Both the position numbers and the translations under genes were made by a program. The notes under the pieces are model-generated. The model ran no database searches. It had not been told where the DNA came from and saw only the letters and a list, made by a program, of their open reading frames with translations. A stretch of DNA of 64,000 nt from Pleurodeles waltl (lineage: Eukaryota; Chordata; Amphibia; Caudata; Salamandridae), in contig NC_090444.1 of NCBI RefSeq assembly GCF_031143425.1, positions 1,345,344,323-1,345,408,322 of the forward strand, read 5' to 3'. This document shows positions 10,206 through 21,839 of this stretch, piece after piece (positions within the stretch are counted from its first letter, which is position 1; each line of letters starts with the position of its first letter).

Positions 10206-11890
10206 TGGTTCTTAGTTTCTTCCAATGTTTCGTCGTTTTTTTTACTAAAGTTAGAAGGCACTTGGGTTAGCCAAATGAATCCCTGTTTACTAATAGGTCA
10301 ACTACAGGATGGTCTGGGCATCATCAGCATAGCTGAAATAATTGAACCCACAATTACTACACAATTTTGTTAGAACTAGGGTAATGGCACTAAAGAAAAC
10401 AGTGTTAGAGCAGATCTTGTGCTATCCCATGTGGGTACCAATGACAAATGCAATAATGGCTTCTGTATTGATTCTGTTAGTTATAAAATGCTTTGATTCG
10501 TTTGATGACAGACCCATCTATTCCAGTTCACTGGTATAACATTATAACCCTTATTGTACTGCCAAGCTACCTTGGTACCCTGGTTAGAGTAGAATATGTT
10601 AGGTGATCTATTATGAGGTTTGGTTTGTCTTCTAGATTAGTCTGAGACTGTGATGATGTCCTCGGCGAGGTTAGCAGCGAGTGATGAGGTGGGGGCCATT
10701 GATGGTAGCTGAGGAAAGGTCGCTAGACACAGGAGTAGATTGGGCTTCTCCTCCAGTGTTAGTCACTGTAGCTGTTATCACCTCAAATTGATTCCCTTTC
10801 GTCTACATAATTCCAGCTTCTCTTTCCATTTATGTAGACGTAGATGCTTTGCTCTAGGGTTAAATGCCTTCTCATGGGGTAGATCTATACAAAGTTTGCC
10901 CCAGAGGTCCTGGTCCCTAGGCGTTTTAACGATCAGGATTGCTGTTTTGGCTAAGACCTTGTCAAGATGGTAAAATGTGTTTCCGTCCCATGAAGATTAT
11001 CCTGTGGTATACCCACATGCATTAAGGTCCTCCATTTCTTTGTTGGCTGCAGTGAAAATGTAAATTTGCACAGAAAAATATTTTGTACTTAAATTAAATC
11101 AAGGTATTCGGCCACTCGGAGCAGCCTATGGCCTACAGAATCTTTGATGGCAAAACCATCTGGTAGAAAGCTAAGTGTAGTCCATAATAGAGAAAGCGTC
11201 CACACCCTCTGTATGGAACATGAGACGCTCAATGCCTGTGAAAGCTTGGATAGATTCCCGGACCTTCAAAGCAGCCCATGTTCTGGGGCTCATTTGACTT
11301 CTCTCTGTGGCATCGACTTCAGGGTGCAAAGTGGAAAAGTGAATAAATAGAAGGTAACATTCTAACAGAGTGGCCTCGGCTTGAGTTCCAGACCTGTTAG
11401 TGTTAGGCACTTTGATCCAAAGTGCTGTTTTTAAAATGACCAAAAAATAAAGAAAAAAACTAATTTCACGTAAATTCACTTCACGCATGTTCGTCCGGTC
11501 TATCATAAAACCTTGCTGGATGTTAGCCTTCGTATGTCAACCTTAATTTCAGTGACCGGCCACAACAGACAACCTGTAGCATGTTAAGCCATCTCCTTCT
11601 ATCTTCCCTCCGTGCAATACTTGCTATTTGATCTGCCAAAGAAACCTTTCGAAGGAGACAATGGAATCTTTGGCGTCCATGCAGTGATCCAGTTTATGAT
11701 CTTTGCTAACATATTGGAATCTCCCACAAACAGTACCTCGGAGTGCATTAAAGATTTTTTATGTATGTAACATTCTTGTATAGCGCACTTCAAGCTGCCT
11801 TATAGGCAGGATGCTCGGTCCTATTCTGCGCAACATCACACCCTTGACTGAGTGTGTAAGGCACTGACAGGGACAGTGCACCTTATTACA
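10206..11890. other. no supported gene; unclassified
   Basis: About 1.7 kb without recognisable protein, RNA gene or clear repeat ends. A minus-strand frame at 11171-11506 has no motif. At 11771-11880 a TATAGCGCACTT string and a GACAGGGACAGTGC block resemble pieces near 1674, so a small dispersed repeat may be present. Confidence 0.35.
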
Positions 11891-11892
11891 CT

Positions 11893-12662
11893 GAGGGCCA
11901 GAATTATTGAAAAGTGGCGCAGCGCGGTGCAGCGCCATAATTGACAGCGCTGCATCACTTTAGTAACATAAGTGTGTGCCGCATTTAACTGAATACGGCA
12001 CACCCCTGCGATTTCCCCTGCGCTGGCGCTAAATTTAGAAGTCAGCGCCAACGCAGGCATCCTTGCACCATCGTGCAAGGATGTCTGTGTTGAGGGGTAT
12101 GATTGTTTATGTGCAGGAAGGTGTCCCTTCCTGTACATAAACAAATCACTAATAGCGCTTTGGCACTTCTGTGTGTGTTGCACAATGTAGCACACATAGA
12201 AGTGCCAAACCGTAATTTCAAATGATTGTTTATGTGCAGGAAGGGACACCTTCCTGCATAAACAATCATTTCTGGCATTTAGCTCTTTCTATGCGTGCTG
12301 CAGAATGCAGCATGCATAGAAAAAGCAAAAAACAATAAAAGTATTACTCCTCGTTGCGCCCTGCAAACGCCACCCGTGGGGGTCGCGTTAGATTTTGCCC
12401 CTGCCTCACATTTATGAAATTTCATAAATCTGAGGCAGCATCAGAATACAATGGGTGTTGCTGTGGCACACCCAGAGCAACACCCATGCACGCCCCTTCC
12501 ACACGCAGTGCTGCGTGGAAAGGGGCCGTATTTACAAGATGGCTTTAAGCCACAAATAGTGGCTTAACGCCACCTTGTAAATACGGCGTTGCGCTTAGCG
12601 CCACAGGAGCGTCACAAACAGTGACGCTCCTGTTGAGCTAGGGGCCTATAAATATGGGCCTC
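11893..12662. mobile_element. chain of ten hairpins (fold-back element)
   Basis: Ten inverted repeats follow one another: 12058-12083, 12101-12147, 12161-12207, 12221-12270, 12284-12325, 12403-12436, 12453-12485, 12493-12525, 12526-12586 and 12605-12631. Several arms are near perfect; for example AGGAGCGTCAC/GTGACGCTCCT at the last. The fourth and second share the AGGAAGG...CCTTCCTG theme, and the third and fifth share the CTATGTGTGCTGC-type core found elsewhere in the window. The left edge reads GAGGGCCAGAATTATT and the right edge GGGGCCTATAAATATGGGCCTC. No protein is encoded. It is probably a non-autonomous DNA element; the boundaries are approximate. Confidence 0.6.
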
Positions 12663-14656
12663 TATGTGCTGTTCAGACGAAGGCAAAAACTCACACCTGC
12701 CTTGACAGATAATTAGTGAAAGGTAGTATGGCTATTTGAAGCCGACGATCCACCGTTCACTGCAGGTGACAATTCAGTCTGCCTATTAAAGTGGGACAGG
12801 GATTCCCCACAAGCGTGACAAGTGAATGAATGCACCTGTCTGCAATAGGATTTCTTGGGGGGTTGCTTGGACCCATTTGGCCGTCCCAAAAGGTACATTA
12901 AGTCTTCACCACCTCAATGCGAGATACTGTCAGTGCACCTCCTGCCGGCATCTTTGCCTCTGCATCCACATCTGTAACATGCTGGATGCTAAAATGCAAA
13001 GGTTTATGTCATTTGCATGGTGCTAGGCTCCCAGGCAAATGAAGGCATAGCTCCTTCTGATCGCACCAACTCATATTTAGTGCTGCATGATCCATATTAC
13101 TGAAAGGTCTGTACAAGCACATACAGCCCCTTCTGTAATTCCAAAGTGTCCTGGGGTGCAGAAAGTCTGTGCACACAGTTGCACCACCACCTACTCCCTG
13201 TCCATTAGGTTTTAGCCAAGGATACTTTACATGTAAAGCATGTTCACTTTACAGAGCACCTTTAAAAGGTGTTGAACTATAAGAGAACTATAAGAGTAGT
13301 AAGAGGAGAAAGCAAGGCACGCTTAACAACAACAGTTTTTTTGTAGAATGTCAAAGTTTGGGCTGGGAATGGTTTAGGAATTAGCAGAAGAGAAGGCTTT
13401 CAGGACATTTTCTGATGTTAAGAAGGGTGGGCTTAATCCTGATGTTGAGTAGGGACTTCCAAGAGGTAGTAACACCCCTGTAGAAGGGTTGTTTTAGGGC
13501 GAATGTTGTCCTGAATTTAGATACTTCAGTTGAAGGGTATTTCAGCTAGTAAGACCCCTCAATTCACCAGCAGTGGAGATCAATTATGCTAAGAAAAGCA
13601 GATTGTTGTGGCCTGTGGCTTCCTATGCAAGGTAACAAAGTTTGAATTCAATCCTGCATTAAATCCTGGGTTGACAGTGGGGTTAATGCAATAGGGGGTG
13701 ATGTGATCAAACTTTATGTTAATACCTTCTTTTATATAGCACTTAATACTAAACTTCCACCAGTTTTAGGCTCGATTGGTGTTATTATTGCTCAGTATGG
13801 GTGGATGGTTAGTTGTCTTGCTGGGATTCACCCGTGTCCCACGCAGTTCATAGCAAGTCTGCGGTGAGTATATAAGCTGCAGACCACACACGCACTTTAA
13901 TGAACCGTTTACTTTATAAGCCTTCTGTAGTTTTTCCTTTCTTGGTTATGTCTGTGACCTTTTTGGGATGTACATGCTAGTCTGGTCCAGTCTGCTTGTA
14001 TAAACACTTCCTGTTTGTTGGCAGGTTCGGCTGTGAGTAGGTTTGATCACTTTAGCACTCACTGTCCTCAGGTCCTGCACTCACTCCACCACAGAGTCTG
14101 TCTGTTACCATTGTAACCATGGGCTAGCCAGGGTACCCTGCACCCAGTGCAAGGAAGGGCATTAACACCTGTTTGTTGTCTGAACTACAAAATAAATGAA
14201 CCATCAGTGGGCCACTTAGGCCTCTGGGCCCTGGTTCCACTGCACCTACTGCACCAATGGAAGCTATATCCCGGATTCCAAATCCACCTCTTGTGTCTCA
14301 TGTAAACTCCCTACCCAACCACCAAATGATGAGTTGACAGAGTACCACTGTCTCTTGCTCTGCACGTGAGCACTTGTGGTCCTGAGGTTTTTCTATCTTA
14401 CTGTGAAGAGATAAAGTCACGTTTGAGAGTGGGTCTCTTGGGCCGTGTTGCATAAGTTACATCAGTGATAATGTCATTTTGGAACAACTGTTATAAAAAG
14501 GATTGATTGAACAGATGTTGGTACAATTATACACTGACATTTTGATGACCGAGTGATGTGAAATGCTGTAGTCATACTGGTCAGTTGAGAATATGTTTTG
14601 CACTTGCTAAGTTGCATAAATGTATTAGGAAATATGCTCTAGCGCCCTTGAAATGC
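12663..14656. other. no supported gene; remnants of dispersed repeats
   Basis: Two kilobases of mixed composition with no convincing coding frame. At 13731-13752 TTTTATATAGCACTTA is a reversed GCGCTATATAAA-type tail, suggesting a minus-strand L2/SINE end. An AATAAA occurs at about 14191. A block at 14213-14280 has a relative at 56628-56695 and is listed separately. Confidence 0.35.
14213..14280 (+). repeat. dispersed block shared with 56628-56695
   Basis: The text GGGCCCTGGTTCCACTGCAC, then a CTGCACCAATGGAAGCTAT run, parallels GGGCCCCTGTACCACTGCAC and GCAGCAATGATAGCTAT at the other site. Two diverged copies in one window point to an unnamed interspersed repeat; no ends or function are visible. 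Confidence 0.4.
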
Positions 14657-14660
14657 ATAT

Positions 14661-15499
14661 AAGGGCACATTTATACTCTGCACTGAATTTGCGTCATTTT
14701 TTGTACGCAAATTTGGCGCAATCTTAACTCCATATTTATATTTTGACTCTAGACCCGTCTAGCGTCAAAATATTGGAGTTTGCGTCAATGAGATCATGGT
14801 AGGCGTTCCCATCCAAAAAATTGTGCTATATTTATCCCCCGTGCTAAAATGAAGCACGGGTGGGAGGTGGACCCAAATAATGGCGTTAAGCTTACTTAAC
14901 GCTTTATTTAATGCCTGGGTCAGACCAGGACAAACACCATGGAATGGATCGAAAGGGGCCCACCCCAAGCCAAAGGAACTCCCCCACCCACACCAGAGGG
15001 ACACCAGAGGATGGGGAACCCCATTCCAGGTAAGTAGGGTAAGTTTAGGTAAGTACTTTTTTTTTTTTTTTTAAGTGCCATTGTGAGACCAAGAAGGGCC
15101 CTCCTGCATGGCACTGGGTGCAATGGCCATTCTGAGGGAACACTGGTCCCCTGTGCTGGCCATTGGGGTGGTGGGCATAACTCCTGTATTTTCTAAGACA
15201 GGAGTCATGTTTTAGGATGGCTGTGCACCTGGAAATGACGCAAGGCTGGTTAGAGGCAGTTTTTTGCAGCTAACCAGCCTAACGTAATTTTTTGATGCAC
15301 AATCTCCTATTCCCATACTGCCACCCGCACCCGGCTAGCGTCATTTTTGTTGACACTAGCCCAAGCTTAGCGCCAGTTTGAGCCATTCCATAAATATGGC
15401 ACCTGGCTGGCAATCAGGAATGGCGCAAGCCGGCTGTAAACTTTTTGGTGCAAAACTTCATTAGTGCAGTTTTGCATCAAAAAGTTTAAGTATGCCCCA
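14661..15499 (+). mobile_element. GGCATATTTATACT family, copy B, full length
   Basis: The copy starts AGGGCACATTTATACTCTGC and ends AAAAAGTTTAAGTATGCCCC, giving imperfect inverted termini. The hairpin CTAGACCCGTCTAGCGTC lies at about 14748-14767, an AGGTAAGT repeat precedes a T-run at 15058-15072, and CTCCTGT...ACAGGAGT forms a stem at about 15181-15207. It is colinear with copies at 36881-37782 (minus) and 39509-40416 (plus). No transposase is present. Target duplication was not resolved. Confidence 0.65.
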
Positions 15500-15780
15500 T
15501 AGTGCGGACATGTTGGTGCACAACTGCGGCAGTGCTGTTAGTCCAGCTCTGTTCGTCTGTCTAGAAATGGAGCATATAACCACAGCACCGGTTACGCGAC
15601 CGTGTCTACTGCATTCACTTAGAAATGCTTTAATTGCTGGCTTTACTGAACTCAGTTTCTCCCAATTTAGTTATAAATAGACTTCCACAGAGGGCGATGT
15701 ATTTTGTGTGAACCTCTGTGTTTAAATCCGCACAAAGAAGAAATGGGAACGCTGTCAAACTATTTCTGACACAATGAGCC

Positions 15781-16400
15781 AAATATGCAGGGAGAGGGCA
15801 AAACAGGAGGAGGAAAGAGTGAAGAGATAATGGGGTTCAAACTGGGTCGGAGGGATGTGGAAGGAGAGAGGGGGGTGAGGTGTGGTACAGAGTGATCAGA
15901 TATTCGAAGAACATGAAAGACGTGCAGAATGAACTACCGCATATCGGTAGACAGGCAGAGAGAAACCAATAACGAGTCAAGAAAGACAGAATTAAACGAG
16001 GGGAAAGAAAGCGCCACTGAAAGGAGAAATTACAGAATGAAGGAGGTCTCGTTAAAGTGGGTGGGGGAAGGCTAGGGATGGAGGGAGGAGGCAGGGAATG
16101 GGGAGCACAAAAGAAGACGTGGCAGAGGTTATTGAGAAAATAAAGAAAGAAGAGAGGTGTGGGCTGGTGGGCGATGCAAACGGAGGGTTTATTGGGAGGC
16201 AGATTACAAACAGGCGCGTGACACAAAATAAAACTACAGGAAAGACAGGCGTTGAAGTGAAAAGAGAGGTCGATGCTTTGGAGTACTGGGAACGAGGCTG
16301 CAATTGAGGGAGAATAAGGGCGCTGGGTGGATAGAGGGAGATTTGGGTGTGGAGGAGAGAAGTCGGGTGTCATTTTCCAGCAAGCACGCGTAACAGTGGT
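15781..16400 (+). other. purine-rich strand segment
   Basis: The plus strand is strongly enriched in G and A for about 600 bases (runs such as GGAGAGAGGGGGGTGAGG at 15861-15878). Long minus-strand frames here (15837-16373 and others) are Ser/Pro/Phe/Leu-rich, which is what a pyrimidine-rich strand gives by chance. No gene is supported. Confidence 0.5.
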
Positions 16401-16537
16401 GGAAGCAACGGATCTGTCCTAGGTGGCAGCAGACCGCTGGCTCCCGGTTCCCTCCCCCCGCCTTGAAAGGGGTAGCTGGTCTCTGACCCGATCCCCCCAC
16501 CCACCCTTCTCCCCTCCCAATCATCTTTCCTCTGCAG

Positions 16538-16609
16538 CTCGCGACCAGAGCTCTGAGCACCGGCCTGCGGGCAGAGACCGCCCCCTGAGGCCAGGCCTAT
16601 CATTAGCAG
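16538..16609 (+). other. weak candidate exon
   Basis: A pyrimidine-rich tract ending TTTCCTCTGCAG (to 16537) precedes this 72-base segment, which ends AGCAG followed by GTAAATA. Both splice signals have good form and the segment is GC-rich. Length 72 is a multiple of three. No homology is recognised and splice-like pairs arise by chance in such DNA. Confidence 0.15.
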
Positions 16610-17839
16610 GTAAATAAATAGGTGCGAGAAAACCACCCGACGAAGCAGCCCCCTCCCACCGGCAGGGGCTGAAAGCACCTGAAGAGCGAGCAATGCAACA
16701 TTTAAAAAGAATGAGTTTCTGGACACCGTGAATGGGGATAATGACAGAGGTCAATTTGGGAGGGGACTAAAAACGACAACGTTTCCCAGTTTCTAAGAGG
16801 ATACATTCTTTCACCATACCCTCAAAATCCAGTCACGGCAGGCACCTATGACTTCTACTCACTGATAACACATGGGATGCGTGCTCCAATCACAAGATAA
16901 TTCTGACAGAGAAATTGTATTTTGACGCTCTGTTAAAACCCTTCAGCCAGACATATTTAAAAAGCGACTACTAAAATAGCAGCGAGGTCATGTCGCTGGG
17001 TGAAATAGGGCGTTTATGTCAATCAAGTATACATACTATATACATGGTGGGAAAGTGCATTTACACGTGTGCACGATGATAGGATACACTAGGTGCAAAG
17101 GTTTCTCTATGTAGAGAGCTGTGCTCAAGCTGAAAGTCACTGTCTCAAATACCCAAGAAGAATGGCTCAGCTTTTCATCCTGGCAAAGGTGGCTAAAAGG
17201 AGTATCAGTGGTAATAAACAAGTGGCGGATATCAGTGACAATGGAAAGCACGTTGGAGGATGAGGTGGGGTTTGAGAAGAGTGGAGAAACGGCCCTCTGG
17301 TGCATTGTGTGGCCTTCTGCCTGCCTCATGCAGCAGATGAACCCTGTCCAAATGCTGGTGAGGGGGTGCTGTGGGATGAATCTTTGTTGCCGTGCTTGAC
17401 AGAAAACTATAGCTCTGCTCACAGTTTCTTAGGCACGCCCTCCTGATCACCCAGGCCCTCATACTCTACTCTGCAATAACCTCTCACACACACCTGGGAT
17501 GCGTAACCCTGTCCTCTGTCGGAGCCGCAGTCACACTGCCCTGGGCATGGCCTCTCCAGGTCTACAGAACTTCCCTCATGTTAAGCCACAGTCCCGGCCC
17601 TGGACATGCCACCCGCCCCTCCCTGTCACCGCAGGCTGCCTCCTCGGTCATTAAAATCAGTGTTTTCTGAGTTATACAAAGACGGACCTTCTGCATAGGA
17701 TGTTAATTGCAGACTGCGTTTTCCAGCCTCTCTCATCTGAGAGCGGTTTTTCGGCAGGTCGGTTCTTAGTGCCGCTCCAACATGTGTTTTTCTGCTCTCG
17801 TCTGAGACTGCGTTACTAAACTTAAAGCTGGCACAGAGG

Positions 17840-18035
17840 TAGTCTCGAGGCGCTGAGTGAATTCGCTCCCGTAGAGCGGGCGCGGAGCTCATTTCAGCGC
17901 TCCGCTGCCTTTGTCGCGTAGCATCTATACATACATTAATGCGTACACATGCTTCGCATCAGCTGAAAGCTTCCCTCAGCATCTGGGTAGTGCAGCGCGG
18001 GGCATCAGGTGCAGCGCCCGGACGGTGAGCCGAAC
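17840..18035. promoter_or_regulatory. CpG-rich patch
   Basis: CpG dinucleotides cluster here (for example GCGGGCGCGGAGC near 17877 and GTGCAGCGCGGGGC near 17990) at a density well above neighbouring DNA. CpG-rich patches often mark promoters in vertebrates, but no TATA, initiator or downstream exon is evident, so this is only a pointer. Confidence 0.2.
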
Positions 18036-19630
18036 GCACCTTTACTCACCCAAGACAGAGCTCCAGGGCAGCCATGCATCAGGTCATTCACCAGAGGAGA
18101 GGATTCTACCTAGGTAGGGGCAGTCTTTATTGTAGACAATTATGTTCATATCTTCAAATATTTACTTCCCAAAACATTCTTAATTCAAAGCAATTAAACT
18201 GTTCAAACACAAAGCATCCCCTTGTTTCGCAAAGCCCCCTCGTTTAGTTGAGCCTTTCCATAGGTTGTCATTCAGGCGCTATATTAGCACCTCATAGACT
18301 CAAGCAGTGCACCCCTCTTACCTGCGGCTGTGTAGGAGGTAAGCACTGCAGGAATGTGCCTGCACGTGGGATCGACCTCTTTGTGATGAGACGCTGATAT
18401 TCAGGGCGCAGTGGCTCCCTCAGAGGCTTTTCGTGAGGTCCTTGAAGTGAAGGAGCACCGGACACCTCCCTGCCAGCACAGCAGCCCAGAGCTCTGACAG
18501 AGGCAGCGGCCCCTCCTGCAGGACACCGAGCAGGCGCCCCCTCCTTCAAGGGCACGGGGAGGCTGCATTGAAACCTTGCTTTAGGAGGGGAGTGTGTGGG
18601 ATGGGGGCATAGGAGGAGGTACTATGCGAATATAGCAAGGAGACGGAGAGAGAGAGGGCGGAGGGGCGGGGAGGAGACCGAACACGGAGGAACAACATCC
18701 CGCACACGGTAGACTGCTCCGGGGGGAGGGGGTGGCAGCTGCACCGCCGCCGAGTTGTGGCACACTGTGAGAGAAGGACATGGATCAGTATGTCTCTTTT
18801 ATTAATACACACCTCACTAAGGGGGGAATGGGGGTGTTCACACAACACAGAGCAGAGGAGCACCTTTGATGCAAACAAACACAAGTGACAGGTGTGCCTT
18901 TGAGGGTAGCGAGATTTGAGGAGAAATGCCAACACCCACCCCCGAAGAGACATGCTTGGTGATGGACGGGCATTTAATCAATGAAGACCCTCTCTTGGTC
19001 AAGGAGTTTCATTATATTTTATCGTGTAAAACACACCGGCACTGTCGCAGATGTTACCGGACACGTGCAGAGATGCTCCACAGAGCCTATTAATGTTTGA
19101 AGGTGGTTGCCGCTGTGGGCTCCGGCTGAAACGTTTGCAAAATGAGAATAGGAAAGGACGAGTCTTCTGCACCAGACTGCCAGGCGTGGAGCCTCTGGGC
19201 CTCGAGGCCAGAGGGTGGAGAGTTGGGGAGGATTCATGACGGCGTCCAGGAGACAGGCTTGGTGGCAAATAAGACGGTCTTGTGAATAAGAAGCTGAAGC
19301 ACCTCCGTAGAGAGGTCAGAGGGAGCATTGTGAATACTGCCGAAGTCAGATTCGCACGAGAGGGAGGGAGGCTGAAAGATAACCATACACCAGAGCTCCA
19401 GGCGTGTGCGTGGTGGGAGATGTATTTCTGTTTGTCAGTAAATAAAGGGCTCCGGTGCTAATGTTTAATTTAAACCAAGGTGTAACTGTCCAGTGTGCGG
19501 CCTGTACGTGGTTAAAGAAGGGTAAAATAGTCTTAGTGTAAATGTAGGATTCCCTGTATATTTTTTAATTTAGATCTAAATCTACAAAAAAGACTAGTAA
19601 TTGAGAAAGGCTTATGAGTGATAACATATA

Positions 19631-19810
19631 GGGGGTTATTCCAACTTTGGAGGAGGTGGTAATCCGTCCCAAATGTGGCGGATTTACCACCAGCCGTATT
19701 ACGAGTTCCATAGGATATAATGGACTCGTAATACGGCTGGTGGTATATCCGTCACTTTACCGTCACTTTTGGGACGGATTACCACTTCCTCCAAAGTTGG
19801 AATAACCCCC
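19631..19810. mobile_element. 180-bp palindromic MITE
   Basis: The element begins GGGGGTTATTCCAACTTTGG and ends with its exact reverse complement. The arms continue to pair inward (GGTAATCCGTCCC / GGGACGGATTACC; ACCACCAGCCGTATTACGAG / CTCGTAATACGGCTGGTGGT) to a short centre near 19710-19722. The right arm carries about 16 extra bases (around GTCACTTTACC). ATA flanks both ends (19628-19630, 19811-19813), consistent with a 3-bp target duplication. No coding capacity. Confidence 0.85.
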
Positions 19811-20047
19811 ATAGTCACATAAAATATATAATTATAAAGGCGCACACAGAGCTGTGAAACATACATTTCAGAAACAAACACAACAAGACGTCACAACACA
19901 AACACACATAAAGTAAGCACTATTTATATTCACAAGTTAACAAAGCATCATACCATGATCACAGGATTATTTAATGGTAAATAAAAGTAGAGTTCAGTTT
20001 TACTTAAAAAACATCACATTTCAGAATGCTGATGTTTTGGCTTCATA

Positions 20048-21037
20048 GGCCCTCATTACAACCCTGGCGGTCGGTGTAAAAGCAGCGGTAATACCTCCAA
20101 TAGGCCGGCGGAAAAAAAATTGAATTACGAACATGGCGGTTACCGCCATGCAAAATCACCACTTTTACACATCGACCGCCAGGGTGGTAACGACCGCTGG
20201 GCTGGAGACTTCAGTCTCCAGCCCGGCGGCCATCACTAGACTGCCGGTGGTATCAGGACCCCGCATACCGCCATGGATTTCGTGGGGTTTTGTACTGCCA
20301 TGAAATGCAAGGCGGTAGGCACTATCAGTGCCAGGGAATTCGTTTCCTGGCACTGATTGGGGTCTCCCCCTCCCTCCACCCCCTCCCCTGAGTCCTCCCC
20401 CAACACCCTCGACCCCTACCACCCCCCAAAGGTGGTAGGAACTCATCCCCACCGCACGCCCCCCCACAGAAACACCCACCCCCACCCCCCACCCCCTACA
20501 TACACTCTCACACCACTCATACACATACACACCCACATACGCGCACACATACATGCACACAGACATATACGTCACATTTTCTATACACACAATACATCCC
20601 CGCATGCATACACACACTCACACAACCCCTCTACACACTCAAATACACACCCCCATGCATGCACACACCACACAACATCCCCCCACCCCCCTCACCTAAC
20701 GGACGATCACCTTACCTGTTCCGGGGATCCCCAGGGAGGGAACGGGATCCATTGGGGCTGCTCCGCCACCAGCACCCCGTCACCAGAACACCGCCACGCC
20801 GAATACTGGGACGTGATTCGGTGGGCGGTGTTCTGATGACGTAGCGGTGGAGGTGAAGCAGCCTCCACTTCACCGCCAACCGCCAGTATGGATGCTGGCG
20901 GCTCTCCGTCTGAAAAAGGGCGGAGGGCTGCCAGCAGTCATGATACGGTTGGTGGAAGACTGCCACCACTGGCGGTCTTCGGCCCAGAGTAACCTCGGCG
21001 GTCTTTGAAAAAGACCGCCGAGGTTGAAATGAGGGCC
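20048..21037. mobile_element. GGCCCTCATT inverted-terminal element, copy 1 (990 bp)
   Basis: The left end reads GGCCCTCATTACAACCCTGG and the right end CCGAGGTTGAAATGAGGGCC, inverted termini of about 20+ bp. ATA flanks both sides (20045-20047, 21038-21040). Inside are GGCGGT/ACCGCC palindromes and a C/CA-rich block at about 20370-20700 that produces long Pro/His/Thr-rich frames. The copy at 58427-59432 has the same plan. No transposase is encoded. The 3-bp duplication is compatible with PIF/Harbinger-type insertion, but the duplication is not the usual TWA, so class is uncertain. Confidence 0.8.
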
Positions 21038-21184
21038 ATAGTCTGAATATTGCATAATGGCCTTCATCAGGGTTAGGAGAAGAATATAGCCAGTCTATTA
21101 TCACGTTACATTAGACCTTGTGACAAAAACACTAATCATTTGCTATAAGGATTATATACACTTAGTAGACCAAGATTTAAAAAG

Positions 21185-21815
21185 GTTTTGTGTCAGGTTT
21201 GCATTACTTTTTTAATGCAAAACCAACGTAAACCTCCTTGGAAGTTTACAAACCAAAGCAAATTGGTATTTGCATTGGTTTGTAAGGAAAAGTAACGCAA
21301 ACCAGCATGAAGCGCTGATCTGCAATACTTATCGTCACGGGAGCTGGTACATGGGTGGTACATGGGCATTCCCATGCAATCATTCATGTTTTTTGATGAA
21401 AAACCCTATGTACTAACATTGGTAGGCAGGGTTTGCGCCCCCCAAAAAAACGCTGCTGAAAAGAAGGCATTAAAAGGAGAAATATTTCCATTTCTCCTTT
21501 CTAACTTTGCATGTGTGCTACATTGTACAGCACACGTACAAAGTAGGAAAAGTTTTAAAACTTGTCTAGTCATAGTATTTTGTACTGGAAGGGTACCCTT
21601 CCAGTTAAAAACCTATGCTAGACTCACACACACATCCTCAAACTATGGCACAAAGGCATGGGTGTGGTACTTGGCAAATTCTGTGCCAGGGCTAGGAAGA
21701 GGGGAGTGCCACATATCTGTAGATCTGGCGCCGTCCTGCTCACTCCCTGTCCTGCAATGCAGCACAGCAACATTGGGTGCTTTGCTGTGTTGCTTGACAC
21801 CTTTGTAAATCTGGG
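21185..21815 (+). mobile_element. hairpin-core DNA element, uninterrupted copy
   Basis: This is the relative of 8600-10200 without the nested insertion. Features in order: TTTGCATTACTT/ACGCAAACCAG start, TTTTTTGATGAAAAACCC, GGAGAA...TTTCTCC, hairpin TTTGCATGTGTGCT...AGCACACGTACAAAG (21505-21543), CTGGAAGGGTACCCTTCCAG palindrome (21586-21605), then the ATATCTGTAGAT.TGGCGCC block. No protein. The right edge near 21815 reads TTTGTAAATCTGGGCCC. Confidence 0.6.
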
Positions 21816-21839
21816 CCCTAATGACCTTGAAACACCTCT

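Larger units (their letters stand above)
16401..19620. other. low-repeat, partly GC-rich region without assigned gene
   Basis: This is the longest stretch lacking recognisable transposon signatures. It alternates GC-rich, CpG-bearing segments (16430-16660, 17840-18060, 18460-18780) with A/T-rich ones. It could hold untranslated exons or regulatory DNA of a host gene, but no reading frame shows a known domain. Open frames at 18546-18953 and 18999-19328 (minus) are compositionally biased and unrecognised. Confidence 0.35.

Noticed and set aside
11893..12662. Regular hairpin chain as a CRISPR-like array
   Set aside because: The repeats are inverted, not direct, have no constant spacer length, and the DNA is vertebrate.
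15837..16373. 178-codon minus-strand frame
   Set aside because: Ser/Pro/Leu/Phe composition is what a pyrimidine-rich strand yields; no domain and overlapping frames in other phases.
20357..20836. 159-codon Pro/His/Thr-rich frame and its counterpart at 58846-59263
   Set aside because: Both lie in the CA/C-rich block of a non-coding inverted-terminal element; codon content follows the simple repeat.
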